DNA from: an uncultured Bacilli bacterium
GTDB taxonomy: Bacteria; Bacillota_I; Bacilli_A; RF39; UBA660
Length of the DNA: 42,800 bases
Assembly: GCA_944358815.1 (NCBI GenBank)
Contig: CALVRX010000014.1
Coordinates: 1-42,800, forward strand
Reading direction: 5' to 3'
Shown here: in pieces, positions 31,290 to 39,840 of the stretch
Position numbering within the stretch: the first letter of the stretch is position 1
Layout of the letters: each line of letters begins with the position of its first letter
The notes under the pieces: generated by a model
What the model was told of the DNA's origin: nothing
The model's database searches: none
What the model saw: the letters and a program-made list of their open reading frames with translations, nothing else
Position numbers and translations under genes: made by a program

Positions 31290-32121
31290 CGGAATAATTA
31301 TAATTAATAAAGAAAAAGGTTATACAAGTAGGGATATTGTTAATATAATAAGTAAAATATTTGAAACGAAAAAAGTAGGACATAATGGTACTTTAGATCC
31401 TCTAGCTACTGGAGTTTTAGTGATTTGTTTAAATAGATATACTAAGTTAAATAGTTTACTGATGGCTGATGAGAAGGAGTATGTGGCGGAAGTTACTTTA
31501 GGCGTTAAAACGGATACTTTGGATGTTTCTGGTAAAGTTTTAGATAGAAGTAATGATGTTATTAGTAAAGATCAGCTTTTGTTTACTTTAAATAAATTTT
31601 GCATGACTTATATGCAGGAGGTTCCAATTTATTCGGCTGTTAAAGTGCATGGAAAGAAACTTTATGAGTATGCACGAATGGGTGAGCAAGTAGAACTACC
31701 TAAAAAGAAAGTAACTATCAAGAGTATTGAACTTTTAGATTTTAATCCAGATAAATTTACATTTAAGTGTGTAGTTAGTAAGGGTACTTATATTAGAAGT
31801 TTAATTCGGGATATTTTAAATGATTTGGGAGTAATTGGTGTGATGAGTAATTTAACTAGAACTCGTCAAGGAAAATTTGATATTAAAGATGCATATACTA
31901 TCGGTAATGTGCGTATGGGAAAATATAAATTACTAAAAATTCAAGATGTTTTAGATATACCGGTAATAAAAGTATCTGATGAGGTTAAATTTAAACTAGT
32001 AAATGGCAATAAAATAAAGGGTGATTATCCTGATAGAGTGTTATTTGTGGATAAAAATGGAGTGGAACTTGCAATATATGTTAAGGATAATGATGATATG
32101 AAAGTGGAGTTAATGCTTTAA
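31273..32121 (+). CDS. truB: tRNA pseudouridine(55) synthase TruB
   Basis: Makes pseudouridine 55 in the T loop of tRNAs. NGIIIINKEKGYTSRDIV is the typical N-terminus, GHNGTLDPLATGVL contains the catalytic Asp42, and the later YSAVKVHGKKLYEYAR and SKGTYIRSLIRDI are the other family motifs. The length is 282 residues. Translation starts at TTG 31273 within cysS; the recognisable N-terminal motif begins a few codons later and leaves no room for another start. In most Firmicutes truB is in the nusA-infB-rbfA-truB-ribF-rpsO-pnp series; here rpsO-pnp still follows, with ribF absent and an orphan gene inserted on the opposite strand. Confidence 0.94.
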   Translation: MKLKNNGIIIINKEKGYTSRDIVNIISKIFETKKVGHNGTLDPLATGVLVICLNRYTKLNSLLMADEKEYVAEVTLGVKTDTLDVSGKVLDRSNDVISKDQLLFTLNKFCMTYMQEVPIYSAVKVHGKKLYEYARMGEQVELPKKKVTIKSIELLDFNPDKFTFKCVVSKGTYIRSLIRDILNDLGVIGVMSNLTRTRQGKFDIKDAYTIGNVRMGKYKLLKIQDVLDIPVIKVSDEVKFKLVNGNKIKGDYPDRVLFVDKNGVELAIYVKDNDDMKVELML

Positions 32122-32131
32122 GTTTTAGATT

Positions 32132-32160
32132 AACAAAAATAGCTTGCTGTTAGGCAAGCT
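32132..32160 (-). terminator. Terminator of the minus-strand orphan gene
   Basis: AGCTTGC (32141-32147) pairs with GCAAGCT (32154-32160). The A-run at 32135-32139 is a U-run on the minus strand, so it mainly ends the gene at 32173; for truB the downstream T content is weaker. Confidence 0.75.
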
Positions 32161-32172
32161 CGTTTGTTATAA

Positions 32173-33153
32173 TTAATTTTTATGATGTTTTTTTCTTTCT
32201 AGTTTTTTGATTTTAATAGTGTTTCTAATTTCATTTTCTTCTATAGCATTATGATCTGAATACTGACTAATTAATTGATTTTGATAGGTTAAAATAGAAG
32301 CATATATTTCTTTTAATTTTTGTAAATTATTTTCGGGAAGACTGTTAGGATTATTTATTAAATATTGAAGGCGTTTTTCTAAATTTTGGATAATATTTAG
32401 AGTATCATCAATATTTATTATATAATCGATAAATTGTTGTTTTTTTCTATGTATTTGATCTTGGTGTCTAGCTTCTTCATAATTGATGTTTGGTTTTATG
32501 TCAAAATTATTTAATTGGGTATATGATGGTAGAGTAGAGGTATCAAACATTAAATTACTAACTATCATGGTGTAATCAGTTGATAGCCAATTATATCGAA
32601 GTTCTTTTTTATATTCTAATATATATTTAGCTTCTTTAACGTTTATGTAACAGTATGGACCATTAATTTTTTTATAAGTAATTTTGCCGTCTGTGGCAAC
32701 ATCGATGTTTAAAGTGTTTGAGTCACATTTTAAAAGATTATCATTTAAGCTGTTTTCAAATATATATTGAAAATTATATATTTTAAGGCTAAGCAATTTA
32801 TTTATTCTGTCTAAAATGGCTTTTTTATTTTTATAAGTGTTTTTTAAAAGTAGATATGTATCATCAAGACTGTGATAATTGGAAGTATAGGAAAATAGTG
32901 GTATAAAGTTTTTATATTTGGTAATAAAATTTCGATAAATTTTTTTATGTAATTTTAGCTTATTTTTGGTAGTATTAAATTCTTCGCAGATTTGCTTAAA
33001 TTCTAAGTAATCATAATTTTTATTATTTTTTAATAGCTGAAAATCGTTTTTAAATTGGTCATATTGATAGAATATTTCTTCTGGAAGTTCAAGTAAAATT
33101 TTAGCAATTTTAGTATTAACATCAATTTTTTCTTTTAGATTATATGATTTCAT
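32173..33153 (-). CDS. Orphan protein of unknown function, paralogous to the 27464 gene
   Basis: 326 residues, soluble, helical, very rich in Asn, Lys, Tyr and Leu, ending in a coiled-coil-like segment (INIDDTLNIIQNLEKRLQYLINNPN) and the basic tail KIKKLERKKHHKN. The block YKKINGPYCYINVKEAKYIL then IVSNLMFDTSTLPS corresponds to a block in the plus-strand orphan at 27464, with the coiled coil and basic end at the same relative position. Function is unknown. ATG (33153, minus strand) follows GGAGAG. It interrupts the otherwise conserved truB-rpsO-pnp order, pointing to a later insertion. Confidence 0.7.
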   Translation of the reverse strand: MKSYNLKEKIDVNTKIAKILLELPEEIFYQYDQFKNDFQLLKNNKNYDYLEFKQICEEFNTTKNKLKLHKKIYRNFITKYKNFIPLFSYTSNYHSLDDTYLLLKNTYKNKKAILDRINKLLSLKIYNFQYIFENSLNDNLLKCDSNTLNIDVATDGKITYKKINGPYCYINVKEAKYILEYKKELRYNWLSTDYTMIVSNLMFDTSTLPSYTQLNNFDIKPNINYEEARHQDQIHRKKQQFIDYIINIDDTLNIIQNLEKRLQYLINNPNSLPENNLQKLKEIYASILTYQNQLISQYSDHNAIEENEIRNTIKIKKLERKKHHKN

Positions 33154-33304
33154 TATTATCTCTCCAAACGCCTATATTATAGCATGATTTATTTTTATAG
33201 TCTATATGGAATTATATCTATTATTTTGTTATCAAAATATTGACTATATTATGGGTAATTAGTTAAAAGAATATAATATATTTTAAATTTTTATTTTTTA
33301 TTTC

Positions 33305-33333
33305 TTGCATTTTTAGTGCATTTCATGTATATT
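33305..33333 (+). promoter_or_regulatory. Predicted promoter of rpsO
   Basis: TTGCAT (33305-33310), 17-base spacer, TATATT (33328-33333). Confidence 0.65.
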
Positions 33334-33339
33334 ATTAGT

Positions 33340-33418
33340 GGTACTTATTTCTAGGACTTAAAGAACTCCATCTTTATTTCTTAGATTTAAGCGAATTATT
33401 TATAAAGGAGGAGAGAAT
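33340..33418 (+). promoter_or_regulatory. Structured rpsO leader, possible S15 autoregulatory site
   Basis: The 80-nt leader contains CTTAAA pairing with TTTAAG, enclosing AAGAA/TTCTT. It also has a CTCC...TTTA segment that could pair with TAAAGGAG of the ribosome binding site. Leaders of rpsO are often bound by free S15 in diverse structures; no known class is identified here. Confidence 0.4.
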
Positions 33419-33688
33419 ATGGCTTTAAGTAAAGAAGAAAAAGCAAAGTTAGTTAAAAAGTATGCCAGAAAAGATGGTGATACTGGTTCAGCTGAAGTAC
33501 AAATTGCTATTTTAACTGAAGAAATTAAAGAATTAACTGAGCATTTAAAAACACATATTCACGATTATCATTCACGTCGTGGCTTACTTAAAAAAGTTGG
33601 AAGACGTAGAAGTATGCTTCAATATTTAAAGAAAAAAGATGTGACAAGGTATCGTGAAATTATTAAAAGTTTAGGACTTAGAAAATAG
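33419..33688 (+). CDS. rpsO: Ribosomal protein S15
   Basis: Small-subunit protein binding 16S rRNA at the platform. The 89 residues are collinear with S15: [53 protein letters not shown] and [14 protein letters not shown] strong AAAGGAGGAG precedes the ATG. pnp follows after a weak terminator, the classical rpsO-pnp pairing. Confidence 0.97.
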   Translation: MALSKEEKAKLVKKYARKDGDTGSAEVQIAILTEEIKELTEHLKTHIHDYHSRRGLLKKVGRRRSMLQYLKKKDVTRYREIIKSLGLRK

Positions 33689-33690
33689 TA

Positions 33691-33715
33691 GACACTCTTT
33701 TTAGAGTGTCTTTTC
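33691..33715 (+). terminator. Attenuating terminator between rpsO and pnp
   Basis: GACACTCT (33691-33698) pairs with AGAGTGTC (33703-33710), followed by only four T. Partial read-through into pnp is expected, as no promoter for pnp is visible. Confidence 0.75.
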
Positions 33716-33734
33716 GTAGAAAGGGACATAGAAC

Positions 33735-35900
33735 ATGAAAAAAACATTTGAAATGGATTTTTATGGTAGAAAGATAATTATTGAAAATGGCGAGGTAGCT
33801 AAACAAGCGGATGGTGCGGTTTTAGTTAGATATGGTGATACAGTTGTTTTATCGACGGTTGTGGTATCTAAAGAAGCGAGATTGCTTTCGGATTTTTTTC
33901 CTCTTATGGTTCTTTATCAAGAAAAATTATATTCAGTAGGTAAAATACCTGGTGGATTTATCAAAAGAGAAGGTCGACCTAGTGAGGCGGCAACTTTAGC
34001 GGCACGAATGATCGATAGACCAATGCGTCCACTTTTTCCGGATGATTTTAGAAATGAAGTGCAGATTGTCAATACTATTTTGTCAGTAGATCCAGATAAT
34101 TCACCAGAACTAGCGGCATTACTTGGTTCATCTATTGCGACATCTATTAGTAAAGTGCCTTTTAATGGGCCGGTGGCTGGAGTTAAAGTTGGTAGGGTAA
34201 ATGGCGAGCTGGTAATTAATCCAACGACAGCACAGGCAGAAGTTTCTGATATTGATTTAACGGTAGCTGGTACTTTAGAGGCTATTAATATGGTTGAATC
34301 TTCAGCTAAAGAGGTTAAAGAAGAAGATATGTTAGAGGCTTTGATGTTTGGACATGAAGCTGTTAAGAAATTAGTTGAATTTGAAAATAAAATTGTGGCA
34401 GAAATTGGTCAGCCTAAAATGGATTATGAAAAATTGGAAATTGCTGATGATTTGAAAGATGAGGTGACCAATTTAATTCGTGATGATATTGATAAAGCAC
34501 TTAGAATTAAAGAAAAATTGGAAAAATATAATAAACTTGATGAAATTAAAGATAATTTAATTGCTAAGTATGAATCTTTAAATAAAGAGATGGATACCGA
34601 AGAGTTAGAAAAGTTAAAAGCTAAATTGGTTATTATTTATAATGAAGTAGAATACGAGTTATTTAGACAGATTGTGGTGAAAGAAGGTATTCGTGCTGAT
34701 GGAAGAGCGATGGATGAGATTAGACCACTTTCAGCTTGTGTGGATTTTTTACCGAGAACGCATGGTTCAGCTTTATTTACTAGAGGCGAGACACAAAGTT
34801 TGTCTGTAACAACTTTAGGTGCTTTGGGAGAACATCAAATATTAGATGGTTTAGGTTTAGAGGATTCTAAGAGGTTTATGTTTCATTATAATTTTCCACA
34901 ATTTTCGGTTGGGGAAACTGGAAGATATGGGGCACCAGGCAGAAGAGAAATTGGGCATGGTGCACTTGGTGAAAAGGCTTTGCTTCAAGTTATTCCATCA
35001 GAAGAAGAATTTCCTTATACAATAAGAGTAGTATCTGAGATTTTAGAGAGTAATGGTTCATCATCCCAGGCAAGTATATGTGCGGGCTGTATGAGTTTGA
35101 TGGCAGCTGGTGTACCAATTAAAGCTCCGGTGGCTGGTATTGCAATGGGTTTAATTACTCATGGTGATGATTATACAATTTTAACAGATATTCAAGGTAT
35201 GGAAGATCATTTAGGTGATATGGATTTTAAAGTTGCTGGAACAAAAGGTGGTGTATGTGCACTGCAGATGGATATTAAGATTAAGGGTATTACTAAAGAT
35301 ATTTTGAAAGAGGCTTTAGAACAAGCTAAGAAAGCTAGACTTCAAGTTTTAAATGTGATGCTTAAGACTATACCAGAGCCTAGAAAAGAAGTTAGTAAGT
35401 ATGCTCCTAAAGTAATGACATTTATGATTAACCCAGATAAGATTAAGGATGTTATTGGCAAAGGCGGAGATATGATTACCAAAATTATATTGGAGTCTAG
35501 TCATGTTAATTCGGTTAATGATGTAAATGCTGTTAAGGTTGATTTGGAAGATGATGGTCAAGTAGTAATTTATCATACTGATAAAGAGGTAATTGATGAG
35601 ACAGCAAGAAGAATTAAAGATATAGTTCGTGAAGTTGAGATGGATAAAGTATATACTGGTAAAGTTGTTAAAGTTGAAGATTTTGGATGCTTTGTAGAGC
35701 TTTGGCCTGGTTGTGAAGGTTTAGTGCATGTTTCACAGCTTGATATTAAAAGAGTAGAAAAACCTAGTGATATGGTTAAAGTAGGGGATGAGATTTTAGT
35801 CAAATCTTTAGGCTATGATAAAAAAGGACGTCTTAATTTATCTAGAAAAGAAGTTTTGAAAGAAAAAAGTTTAAAAAAAGATGTCAATAAAGAAGAATAA
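33735..35900 (+). CDS. pnp: Polyribonucleotide nucleotidyltransferase (PNPase)
   Basis: 3'-5' phosphorolytic exoribonuclease of the degradosome. Two RNase PH domains are present: the first with [25 protein letters not shown] near 80, the second with [12 protein letters not shown] and [26 protein letters not shown] plus the [15 protein letters not shown] catalytic stretch. A linking helical domain separates them. KH ([12 protein letters not shown]) and S1 ([21 protein letters not shown]) domains complete the C-terminus. 721 residues is normal. AGAAAGGGA lies before the ATG. Confidence 0.97.
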   Translation: MKKTFEMDFYGRKIIIENGEVAKQADGAVLVRYGDTVVLSTVVVSKEARLLSDFFPLMVLYQEKLYSVGKIPGGFIKREGRPSEAATLAARMIDRPMRPLFPDDFRNEVQIVNTILSVDPDNSPELAALLGSSIATSISKVPFNGPVAGVKVGRVNGELVINPTTAQAEVSDIDLTVAGTLEAINMVESSAKEVKEEDMLEALMFGHEAVKKLVEFENKIVAEIGQPKMDYEKLEIADDLKDEVTNLIRDDIDKALRIKEKLEKYNKLDEIKDNLIAKYESLNKEMDTEELEKLKAKLVIIYNEVEYELFRQIVVKEGIRADGRAMDEIRPLSACVDFLPRTHGSALFTRGETQSLSVTTLGALGEHQILDGLGLEDSKRFMFHYNFPQFSVGETGRYGAPGRREIGHGALGEKALLQVIPSEEEFPYTIRVVSEILESNGSSSQASICAGCMSLMAAGVPIKAPVAGIAMGLITHGDDYTILTDIQGMEDHLGDMDFKVAGTKGGVCALQMDIKIKGITKDILKEALEQAKKARLQVLNVMLKTIPEPRKEVSKYAPKVMTFMINPDKIKDVIGKGGDMITKIILESSHVNSVNDVNAVKVDLEDDGQVVIYHTDKEVIDETARRIKDIVREVEMDKVYTGKVVKVEDFGCFVELWPGCEGLVHVSQLDIKRVEKPSDMVKVGDEILVKSLGYDKKGRLNLSRKEVLKEKSLKKDVNKEE

Positions 35901-35906
35901 TTGAAT

Positions 35907-35939
35907 AAAACTTCGTTTCGTAAAAGAAATGAAGTTTTT
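35907..35939 (+). terminator. Terminator of pnp
   Basis: Thirteen pairs, 35907-35919 with 35926-35938 (one G-U), followed by T-rich sequence. Confidence 0.88.
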
Positions 35940-36072
35940 ATATTAGTAAAAAATTGAATATGTGAAAATATCTAAAAGTTTACTTATGTGTAAAATCGTG
36001 TTAAACGTCTTTGTTTTCTTTTGTTTTTATTCTAAAAATGATATAATTGTTATGTAATAATGGGAGGATAAC

Positions 36073-38256
36073 ATGGCGAAAAAGAAAAGTAGAAAGCAAA
36101 AAAAAGAAAAACCTTCTTATAGTATTGAATTAAAAGGCATTGTCCTTATTTTAATTATGATTATAGGGTGCTGCCCTTTTGGAGTTACTGCCGATGTAAT
36201 TAAAGGCTTTGCTGGCTTTTTAGCTGGTGGATGGTATATTGTACCGCTTATTGCTACTGGTGCCGCTGGTATATATATGATGGTAAAAAGAGAAAGACCA
36301 GATTTTTTGACATCGAGATTGGTAGGACTTTATATTTTAATTTTAGGAGTGCTTATTTTATCACATACTAGATATATACAGGAGCTTGGTAGTGATGTTT
36401 CAGCTTGGGAAATTATTACGGCAACTGTGGACAATTTGATGGCATTTGTCAATCATACAGCTGATATTCAAGGTGGCGGTATGTTAGGGGCTATTTTTGC
36501 TGTTATAGGTGTTAAACTTTTGACTTTAGAAGGAACTGAGGTTGTATGTATCGCACTTATTATTTGCGGTCTTATTATGTTTACTGGTATTTCTATTTAT
36601 GATGCAGTTAATATGGCTAGAGATAAGATGAAGAAAGCTAAGGAAACAAAGATTAATAAAAAAGCGGAAAAAGCTGCTAAAGAAGCAGAAGAAGAGTATG
36701 AAAATGAAGATAAAAAGGTGGTTATTTCTTCAATTGATGAACTTCCAAAAGAACCAGTTAAAGAAGAAAGTGCGGAACCTAAAGAAGAGGTTCATATAGA
36801 TAGTAAAGGGTATAATAAGCCACCAATTAGTTTACTTGTAAAGCCTAAAATTAAGAAAGAGGCAATTAAGGCTAATCAGGATGCAATTAAAGAAAATGTT
36901 ACTGAGCTTGAGAAAGTTATTAAAGATTTTGGAGTTGAAGGTAAGGTTGTTGCTGCTAATATAGGTCCTTCGGTTACACAGTATGAATTAGAGATAAAGT
37001 CTGGTACTAGACTTTCTAAAATTACGGCTTTAAATAAAGAAATTGCTTTGGAACTTGGAGCTAGGGATGTCCGTATACAGGCACCAATTCCTGGTAAAAA
37101 AACAGTTGGTATTGAATTGCCTAATAAATCAATTATGTCTGTTTCGATTAGAGAAATTTTAGAGGCTGTACCAAAAAGCAAAGATTCTTCTAAATTATTA
37201 TTAGCTTTAGGTAAGAGTATTATGGGAAATCCAGTATGGTGTGAAATTGATAAGACACCACATTTACTAGTAGCTGGTTCAACTGGTAGTGGTAAATCAG
37301 TATGTATTAATAGTATGATTACATCTATTTTAATGAGGACAAAACCTGATGAGGTTAAATTGGTGTTAGTGGATCCGAAAAAGGTAGAACTTTCAATGTA
37401 TAATGGAGTTCCACATTTACTTACGCCAGTGGTTACAGATCCAAAGAAAGCTAATATTGTGTTACAGAAAATTGTTAAAATCATGGAAGATAGATATGAT
37501 TTGTTTGAAGGTAGTAAAACTAAAAATATTGCTGGGTATAATGCTTATGTCGATAAGAAAAATGAAAGTTTACCCGATGATGAGAAAATAAATAGATTAC
37601 CTTATATAGTGGTTATTATCGACGAGCTTGCTGATTTGATGTTAGTGGCAGCTAAAGAAGTTGAGGATTCAATTATGCGAATTACGCAAATGGCAAGAGC
37701 AGCAGGTATTCATTTGATTGTAGCAACGCAAAGACCAAGTACGGATGTTATTACTGGTGTTGTTAAGGCTAATATTCCATCACGTATTTCATTTGCGGTA
37801 TCTTCTAGTATTGATTCTAGGACAATACTAGATATGAGTGGAGCTGAGAAGTTACTTGGTAAAGGTGATATGCTTTTCTTACCACAAGGTGAGAGTATTC
37901 CAACTCGTGTACAGGGTACTTTTGTGAGTGATGATGAAATTAAAGCAGTTGTCGATTATACAATATCTCAACAAAAAGCGATGTATGACACATCACTTAC
38001 AGTTTCAGATGAAGATAGGGGAGCGACGACGATGACCGAAAATGATGATTATGAGGAACCTTTATATAATGAGATTAGAGAGTTTGTAATAACACAAGGT
38101 AAGGCTAGTGCTTCGCTTTTACAACGGAGGTTTAGATTAGGTTATAATAGAGCAGCTAGATGTATTGATTTACTTGAAGAGCGAGGTATTGTGGGACCAC
38201 CTAATGGTTCTAAGCCACGTGAGGTACTTGTTAAATTAGAGAAGAAGGATGAATAA
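36073..38256 (+). CDS. ftsK: DNA translocase FtsK/SpoIIIE
   Basis: Hexameric motor that pumps chromosomal DNA through the septum; in spore formers SpoIIIE fills the forespore. Four membrane helices occupy about 20-180 (LKGIVLILIMIIGCC ... VCIALIICGLIMFTG), followed by an acidic/Lys linker. The motor has AGSTGSGKSVCINSM (Walker A, near 403), VVIIDELADLM (Walker B), and ITQMARAAGIHLIVATQRPS. The C-terminal gamma winged helix (EIREFVITQGKASASLLQRRFRLGYNRAARCIDLLEERG) reads KOPS/SRS sequences. 727 residues. An extended -10 (TGATATAAT at 36039-36047) and GGGAGG precede the ATG. The pnp-to-spoIIIE order recalls Bacillus. Whether this copy serves vegetative division, sporulation or both is unknown. 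Confidence 0.95.
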   Translation: MAKKKSRKQKKEKPSYSIELKGIVLILIMIIGCCPFGVTADVIKGFAGFLAGGWYIVPLIATGAAGIYMMVKRERPDFLTSRLVGLYILILGVLILSHTRYIQELGSDVSAWEIITATVDNLMAFVNHTADIQGGGMLGAIFAVIGVKLLTLEGTEVVCIALIICGLIMFTGISIYDAVNMARDKMKKAKETKINKKAEKAAKEAEEEYENEDKKVVISSIDELPKEPVKEESAEPKEEVHIDSKGYNKPPISLLVKPKIKKEAIKANQDAIKENVTELEKVIKDFGVEGKVVAANIGPSVTQYELEIKSGTRLSKITALNKEIALELGARDVRIQAPIPGKKTVGIELPNKSIMSVSIREILEAVPKSKDSSKLLLALGKSIMGNPVWCEIDKTPHLLVAGSTGSGKSVCINSMITSILMRTKPDEVKLVLVDPKKVELSMYNGVPHLLTPVVTDPKKANIVLQKIVKIMEDRYDLFEGSKTKNIAGYNAYVDKKNESLPDDEKINRLPYIVVIIDELADLMLVAAKEVEDSIMRITQMARAAGIHLIVATQRPSTDVITGVVKANIPSRISFAVSSSIDSRTILDMSGAEKLLGKGDMLFLPQGESIPTRVQGTFVSDDEIKAVVDYTISQQKAMYDTSLTVSDEDRGATTMTENDDYEEPLYNEIREFVITQGKASASLLQRRFRLGYNRAARCIDLLEERGIVGPPNGSKPREVLVKLEKKDE

Positions 38257-38287
38257 AATACGTGAGTAAGGCGTATTTTTTCTTTTT
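38255..38287 (+). terminator. Terminator of ftsK
   Basis: AAAATACG (38255-38262) pairs with CGTATTTT (38272-38279), followed by T-rich sequence; it overlaps the stop codon. Confidence 0.8.
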
Positions 38288-38353
38288 ATGTCTAGTTTTG
38301 ACGGATTTATTTTTTTAGATGATAAAAAGTGTTAAAGTATTGATGGTGATGAT

Positions 38354-38680
38354 ATGCTAGAGATAGATATGGACTCAAAATATGGAATTTTGTTCGTGAG
38401 GTTTTTTGGAGAAATAAGTAAGAAAACTAGAAAAAAATTAAATAAGGAAGTTGGTGAGTTTATTAAAAACGTGGGAATACGCAATGTAGTTTTTAATTTA
38501 GAAAATGTCAATTATATAGATAATGATGGCTTTAAGACTTTGGTAAAATATTATAATTTATGTAATCAAAACGGTGGATGTAGTATGATTTGTTTAAGTA
38601 AGAATAAGTTTAATTTTGATTTAGATAGGTTTAATTTGGTTTCCGATGAACTTTCTGCTTGTCATTTAGTCAATATATAG
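38354..38680 (+). CDS. spoIIAA: SpoIIAA-like STAS protein with altered phosphorylation site
   Basis: 108 residues forming one STAS domain (FVRFFGEISKKTRKKLNKEV, then NVVFNLENVNYIDNDGFKTLV). Its place directly before a SigF-like gene and upstream of spoVA genes identifies it as the anti-anti-sigma factor of the spoIIA operon. In SpoIIAA and RsbV the loop reads DSSG or DSTG and the first Ser is phosphorylated by the partner kinase. Here the loop is Asp56-Asn57-Asp58-Gly59, with no Ser or Thr. The SpoIIAB kinase gene that normally follows is absent. ATG 38354 has GGTGAT three bases upstream. It may act without a phospho-switch, or have acquired another partner. Confidence 0.8.
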   Translation: MLEIDMDSKYGILFVRFFGEISKKTRKKLNKEVGEFIKNVGIRNVVFNLENVNYIDNDGFKTLVKYYNLCNQNGGCSMICLSKNKFNFDLDRFNLVSDELSACHLVNI

Positions 38681-38688
38681 GAGGGAAA

Positions 38689-39333
38689 ATGAAAGATTTA
38701 AAGGAGGTTATTTTAGAAAATAGTAAGTTAATTTATAGTATTGCGAGTAAATTTGGCGGTAATGATATAGATGATTTATTTCAAGCAGGATGTATAGGAA
38801 TGATGGAGGCTTATAAAAAGTTTGATGTTTCTAAGGGGGTAAAGTTTACGACGTATGCTTATCCTTTTATTTTAGGTAGAATTTCTGAATATGTTAGAGA
38901 AAATCATACTGTTCGTATTAGTAAAGATATGATGCGTATGAAAAGTAAAGTAGGGAAGGTTAAAGAGTATTTGACACAAGAGTTAATGCGTGAACCAACT
39001 GATTCAGAACTTAGTGAATATTTAAATGTGGATGTTAAGAATTTAAATATGGTGTTAAATTACCAAGGTGATGGAGTTAGTTTAGATGAGTATTATTTGG
39101 ATGATTTGTCACTTTACGATGTAATAAGTGATGGCAATTGGGATTATAATAATTTAATTTTTGTGAAACAGGCAATTGAAAATTTAGAGGAGCCAGAGAG
39201 AACGATTATGATTAAAAGGTATTTTGAGGATATGACGCAAAGTGAGATTGCTGATAGTTTAGGTTTAAGTCAAGTTGATATTTCTAGACGAGAAAAGAAG
39301 GTTTTAATAAAACTTAGAGCGAACGGCAATTGA
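38689..39333 (+). CDS. sigF: Sporulation sigma factor, SigF-like
   Basis: 214 residues of the sigma-70 group 3 type. Region 2 is DIDDLFQAGCIGMMEAYKKFD and KFTTYAYPFILGRISEYVREN; a short region 3 follows (ELMREPTDSELSEYLNV); region 4 is LEEPERTIMIKRYFEDMTQSEIADSLGLSQVDISRREKKVL, very close to the TQSEVAERLGISQVQVSRLEKK end of B. subtilis sigma-F. It is about 40 residues shorter than that protein, mostly at the N-terminus. ATG 38689 has AGGAGGG four bases before, immediately after the SpoIIAA-like stop; the upstream frame to 38659 lies inside that gene. SigG is an alternative, but operon position favours SigF. It ends in TGA. Confidence 0.85.
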   Translation: MKDLKEVILENSKLIYSIASKFGGNDIDDLFQAGCIGMMEAYKKFDVSKGVKFTTYAYPFILGRISEYVRENHTVRISKDMMRMKSKVGKVKEYLTQELMREPTDSELSEYLNVDVKNLNMVLNYQGDGVSLDEYYLDDLSLYDVISDGNWDYNNLIFVKQAIENLEEPERTIMIKRYFEDMTQSEIADSLGLSQVDISRREKKVLIKLRANGN

Positions 39334-39358
39334 CAATTATGATTCATTAAATTATAAT
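39330..39358 (+). promoter_or_regulatory. Perfect consensus promoter before the prepilin gene
   Basis: TTGACA (39330-39335), 17-base spacer, TATAAT (39353-39358): all 12 bases match the vegetative consensus. It starts at the sigF stop codon and lies 17 bases from the next ATG, so the leader would be about 11-13 nt. Confidence 0.85.
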
Positions 39359-39375
39359 TAATTATAGGTGATAGT

Positions 39376-39780
39376 ATGAAAAAGGGTTTTACTTTAGTGG
39401 AGTTACTTGGAGTTATTGTTATTTTAGGTTTAATTGCGATGATTGCGATTCCAACAATAAATAGTGCACTTAATTCTTCTAGGGACAAGGCTTATGATGA
39501 ACAAATAAATACAATTGAACGGACAGCGAGAACATATATGTCTGATAATTCGTTAAAATTGCCTAGTATGACTGATGGAAGTAAGTGTTGTTTAGATGTA
39601 TCTACCTTAAAGCAAGATGGTTTATTAAAAGCTGAAGATATTAAAAATCCAAAGTACAAAAAAGATAGTACTGAGGATGAAGAGGAATTTGAAAATTTTA
39701 ACGGATCAGTGGTCATTACCTATACGAATAATAAATATAAATACGAGTATACAAATACTGCTTGCACGCCTAAGTGCTAG
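39376..39780 (+). CDS. Type IV prepilin-like protein inside the sporulation cluster
   Basis: The 134-residue protein begins KKGFTLVELLGVIVILGLIAMIAIPTI, a clear class III prepilin leader (cleavage after Gly, Phe+1, Glu+5). The small head contains CCLD and a closing CTPKC, candidates for disulphides. It resembles ComGC-type pseudopilins but no com or pil genes are nearby. It sits between sigF and spoVAC, a position held by spoVAA/spoVAB in Bacillus, and has its own perfect vegetative promoter, so it is probably expressed independently of sporulation. Confidence 0.85.
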   Translation: MKKGFTLVELLGVIVILGLIAMIAIPTINSALNSSRDKAYDEQINTIERTARTYMSDNSLKLPSMTDGSKCCLDVSTLKQDGLLKAEDIKNPKYKKDSTEDEEEFENFNGSVVITYTNNKYKYEYTNTACTPKC

Positions 39781-39840
39781 TGGTATTTTTTGGTATAGGT
39801 AATTTTTTTTTGTTCATAATAGTTTTAGGAGGAAATTGTT

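Noticed and set aside
36876-37484. A 202-codon open frame antisense to ftsK.
   Set aside because: It is opposite the conserved motor domain; long antisense frames arise by chance from codon bias. Shorter antisense frames in pnp, ppdK, thrS and the Ca2+ pump were rejected for the same reason.
39793-39821. Possible sigma-G promoter before spoVAC: GTATA, 17 bases, CATAATA.
   Set aside because: The motif match is good, but transcription would start inside the ribosome binding site AGGAGG (39827-39832). I therefore did not list it as a feature.
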